The notes under the pieces were generated by a model. The model had not been told where the DNA came from. It saw only the letters and a program-made list of their open reading frames with translations, and did no database searches. Shown here piece after piece: positions 63,711 to 64,000 of a stretch of DNA of 64,000 nt. The DNA comes from Pseudoalteromonas sp. XMcav2-N. GTDB lineage: Bacteria > Pseudomonadota > Gammaproteobacteria > Enterobacterales > Alteromonadaceae. The position numbers and the translations under genes were made by a program. The first letter of the stretch is position 1, and each line of letters begins with the position of its first letter. The stretch covers positions 62,001-126,000 of the forward strand of contig NZ_JAMXSF010000018.1 in NCBI RefSeq assembly GCF_024124545.1. Reading direction: 5' to 3'.

Positions 63711-63747
63711 TTAGCTTGCGATGCTGGTTATTAGTATCGCAAGCTAA
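63711..63747 (-). other. Hairpin between the buf precursor and bufB
   Basis: TTAGCTTGCGAT (63711-63722) and ATCGCAAGCTAA (63736-63747) form a perfect 12-base-pair stem with a 13-base loop. There is no T tract on the minus strand, so it may be a processing or attenuation site that keeps the precursor in excess over the enzymes. Confidence 0.6.
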
Positions 63748-63777
63748 AACTGGGCCGTAAATTGTAATACGGAACGA

Positions 63778-64000
63778 TTAGCTTTCGACTTTGCCGCCGA
63801 TATCCTGACAAGCTTTGACAGGCATTTTTACAAAGCCCGTGCCTTTACATGAGGCATGACCACCACACGCGTTATTGGCAGTTTTACAGTCGTTGTGGCC
63901 ACCGCAGATATTAACATCATGGCACTTCACCAGATCTGACTTGGCGACAGAACCGACCCATTTGTCTTTTACTTTACCGCCCACATCTGCGCACGCTTTA
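63778..64000 (-). CDS. BufA-like bufferin precursor, C-terminal part (cut by window end)
   Basis: An open frame on the minus strand enters from beyond 64000 and stops at 63778, giving 74 visible residues. It is Cys-rich: KCHDVNICGGHNDCKTANN and ACGGHASCKGTGFVKMPVKA, then CQDIGGKV. The C-x2-(N)-x-C-x4-C and NxC-x5-CKGxGF spacing fits BufA2-type periplasmic bufferin precursors. At the window edge KACADVGGKV repeats the final KACQDIGGKV, so the precursor seems to hold at least two tandem Cys-rich modules. The signal peptide is expected outside the window. It is followed by bufB and bufC, which supports the role. Confidence 0.75.
   Translation of the reverse strand, partial: KACADVGGKVKDKWVGSVAKSDLVKCHDVNICGGHNDCKTANNACGGHASCKGTGFVKMPVKACQDIGGKVES

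Noticed and set aside
1..64000. CRISPR arrays, tRNA or rRNA genes, complete insertion sequences, prophage genes
   Set aside because: No spaced direct repeats, cloverleaf-like segments, rRNA stretches, transposase or phage structural genes were seen by eye; a covariance-model scan was not possible.

Overview
The window looks like chromosome from a marine gammaproteobacterium of the Alteromonadales, most likely Pseudoalteromonas or a close relative. This rests on inference from gene content: an AcnD/PrpF-type 2-methylcitrate operon, DUF2999 and DUF6058 proteins, many secreted hydrolases, GlyGly-CTERM-like tails, orphan periplasmic binding proteins and an Alteromonadales-style spread of two-component genes. 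No species marker (rRNA, tRNA) lies in the window.

Layout. 1-4.8 kb: a cut-off MCP-like signalling gene, a membrane PAS-GGDEF-EAL protein, a GAF histidine kinase and an orphan binding protein. 5.2-6.1 kb: a cold-shock protein and a DUF4240 protein. 6.6-15.2 kb: the most unusual region, five consecutive genes for exported proteins in operon-like spacing. They are a thermolysin-like protein that has lost all its zinc ligands, a protein ending in a Hint (hedgehog/intein) domain, a MACPF/CDC-like putative pore former, a GEVED-domain protein and a second MACPF-like paralogue. A PKD/GlyGly-CTERM protein follows. 16.2-20.1 kb: a MITE-like repeat, endonuclease V, a frameshifted unknown gene, an ADP-ribosylglycohydrolase and an orphan binding protein. 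20.3-27.1 kb: the propionate operon (GntR regulator, prpB, prpC, acnD, prpF) with three copies of a TTGTCGACAA-type operator. 27.1-31.2 kb: a LysE exporter, a STAS-like protein, an SDR, a double-glycine leader peptide, and a DAO oxidoreductase with a GNAT acetyltransferase. 31.5-39.2 kb: a GH19 chitinase, unknown membrane proteins, a DUF6058 protein, a bile-acid/sodium symporter-family protein, a lipoprotein, a second MITE copy and a second, frameshifted double-glycine peptide. 39.4-42.8 kb: an RsmB-like methyltransferase, DUF2999, a GH25 lysozyme and a membrane protein. 42.8-47.1 kb: divergent nucleoside salvage genes (nupC-udk and deoB-deoD) with a pair of identical palindromes between them. 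47.1-56.4 kb: TPR proteins, fpr, secreted unknowns, a NarL/DesK-type two-component pair and its likely divergent target. 56.6-61.6 kb: a reprolysin-like metalloprotease, a lipoprotein and an OmpR/EnvZ-type pair in one run. 62.0-64.0 kb: a bufferin-type metallophore cluster (BufC, BufB, and a BufA-like precursor cut by the window end).

How genes work together. The prp genes encode the 2-methylcitrate cycle for propionyl-CoA, with AcnD and PrpF replacing PrpD. The deo/nupC/udk genes take up and salvage nucleosides. The 6.6-15.2 kb genes probably act together outside the cytoplasm, as a possible two-subunit pore-forming toxin with accessory proteins; this is inference from fold-level resemblance and gene order. 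The buf genes make a copper-buffering modified peptide in known homologous systems. Three dispersed copies of a short repeat with matching ends suggest a non-autonomous mobile family.
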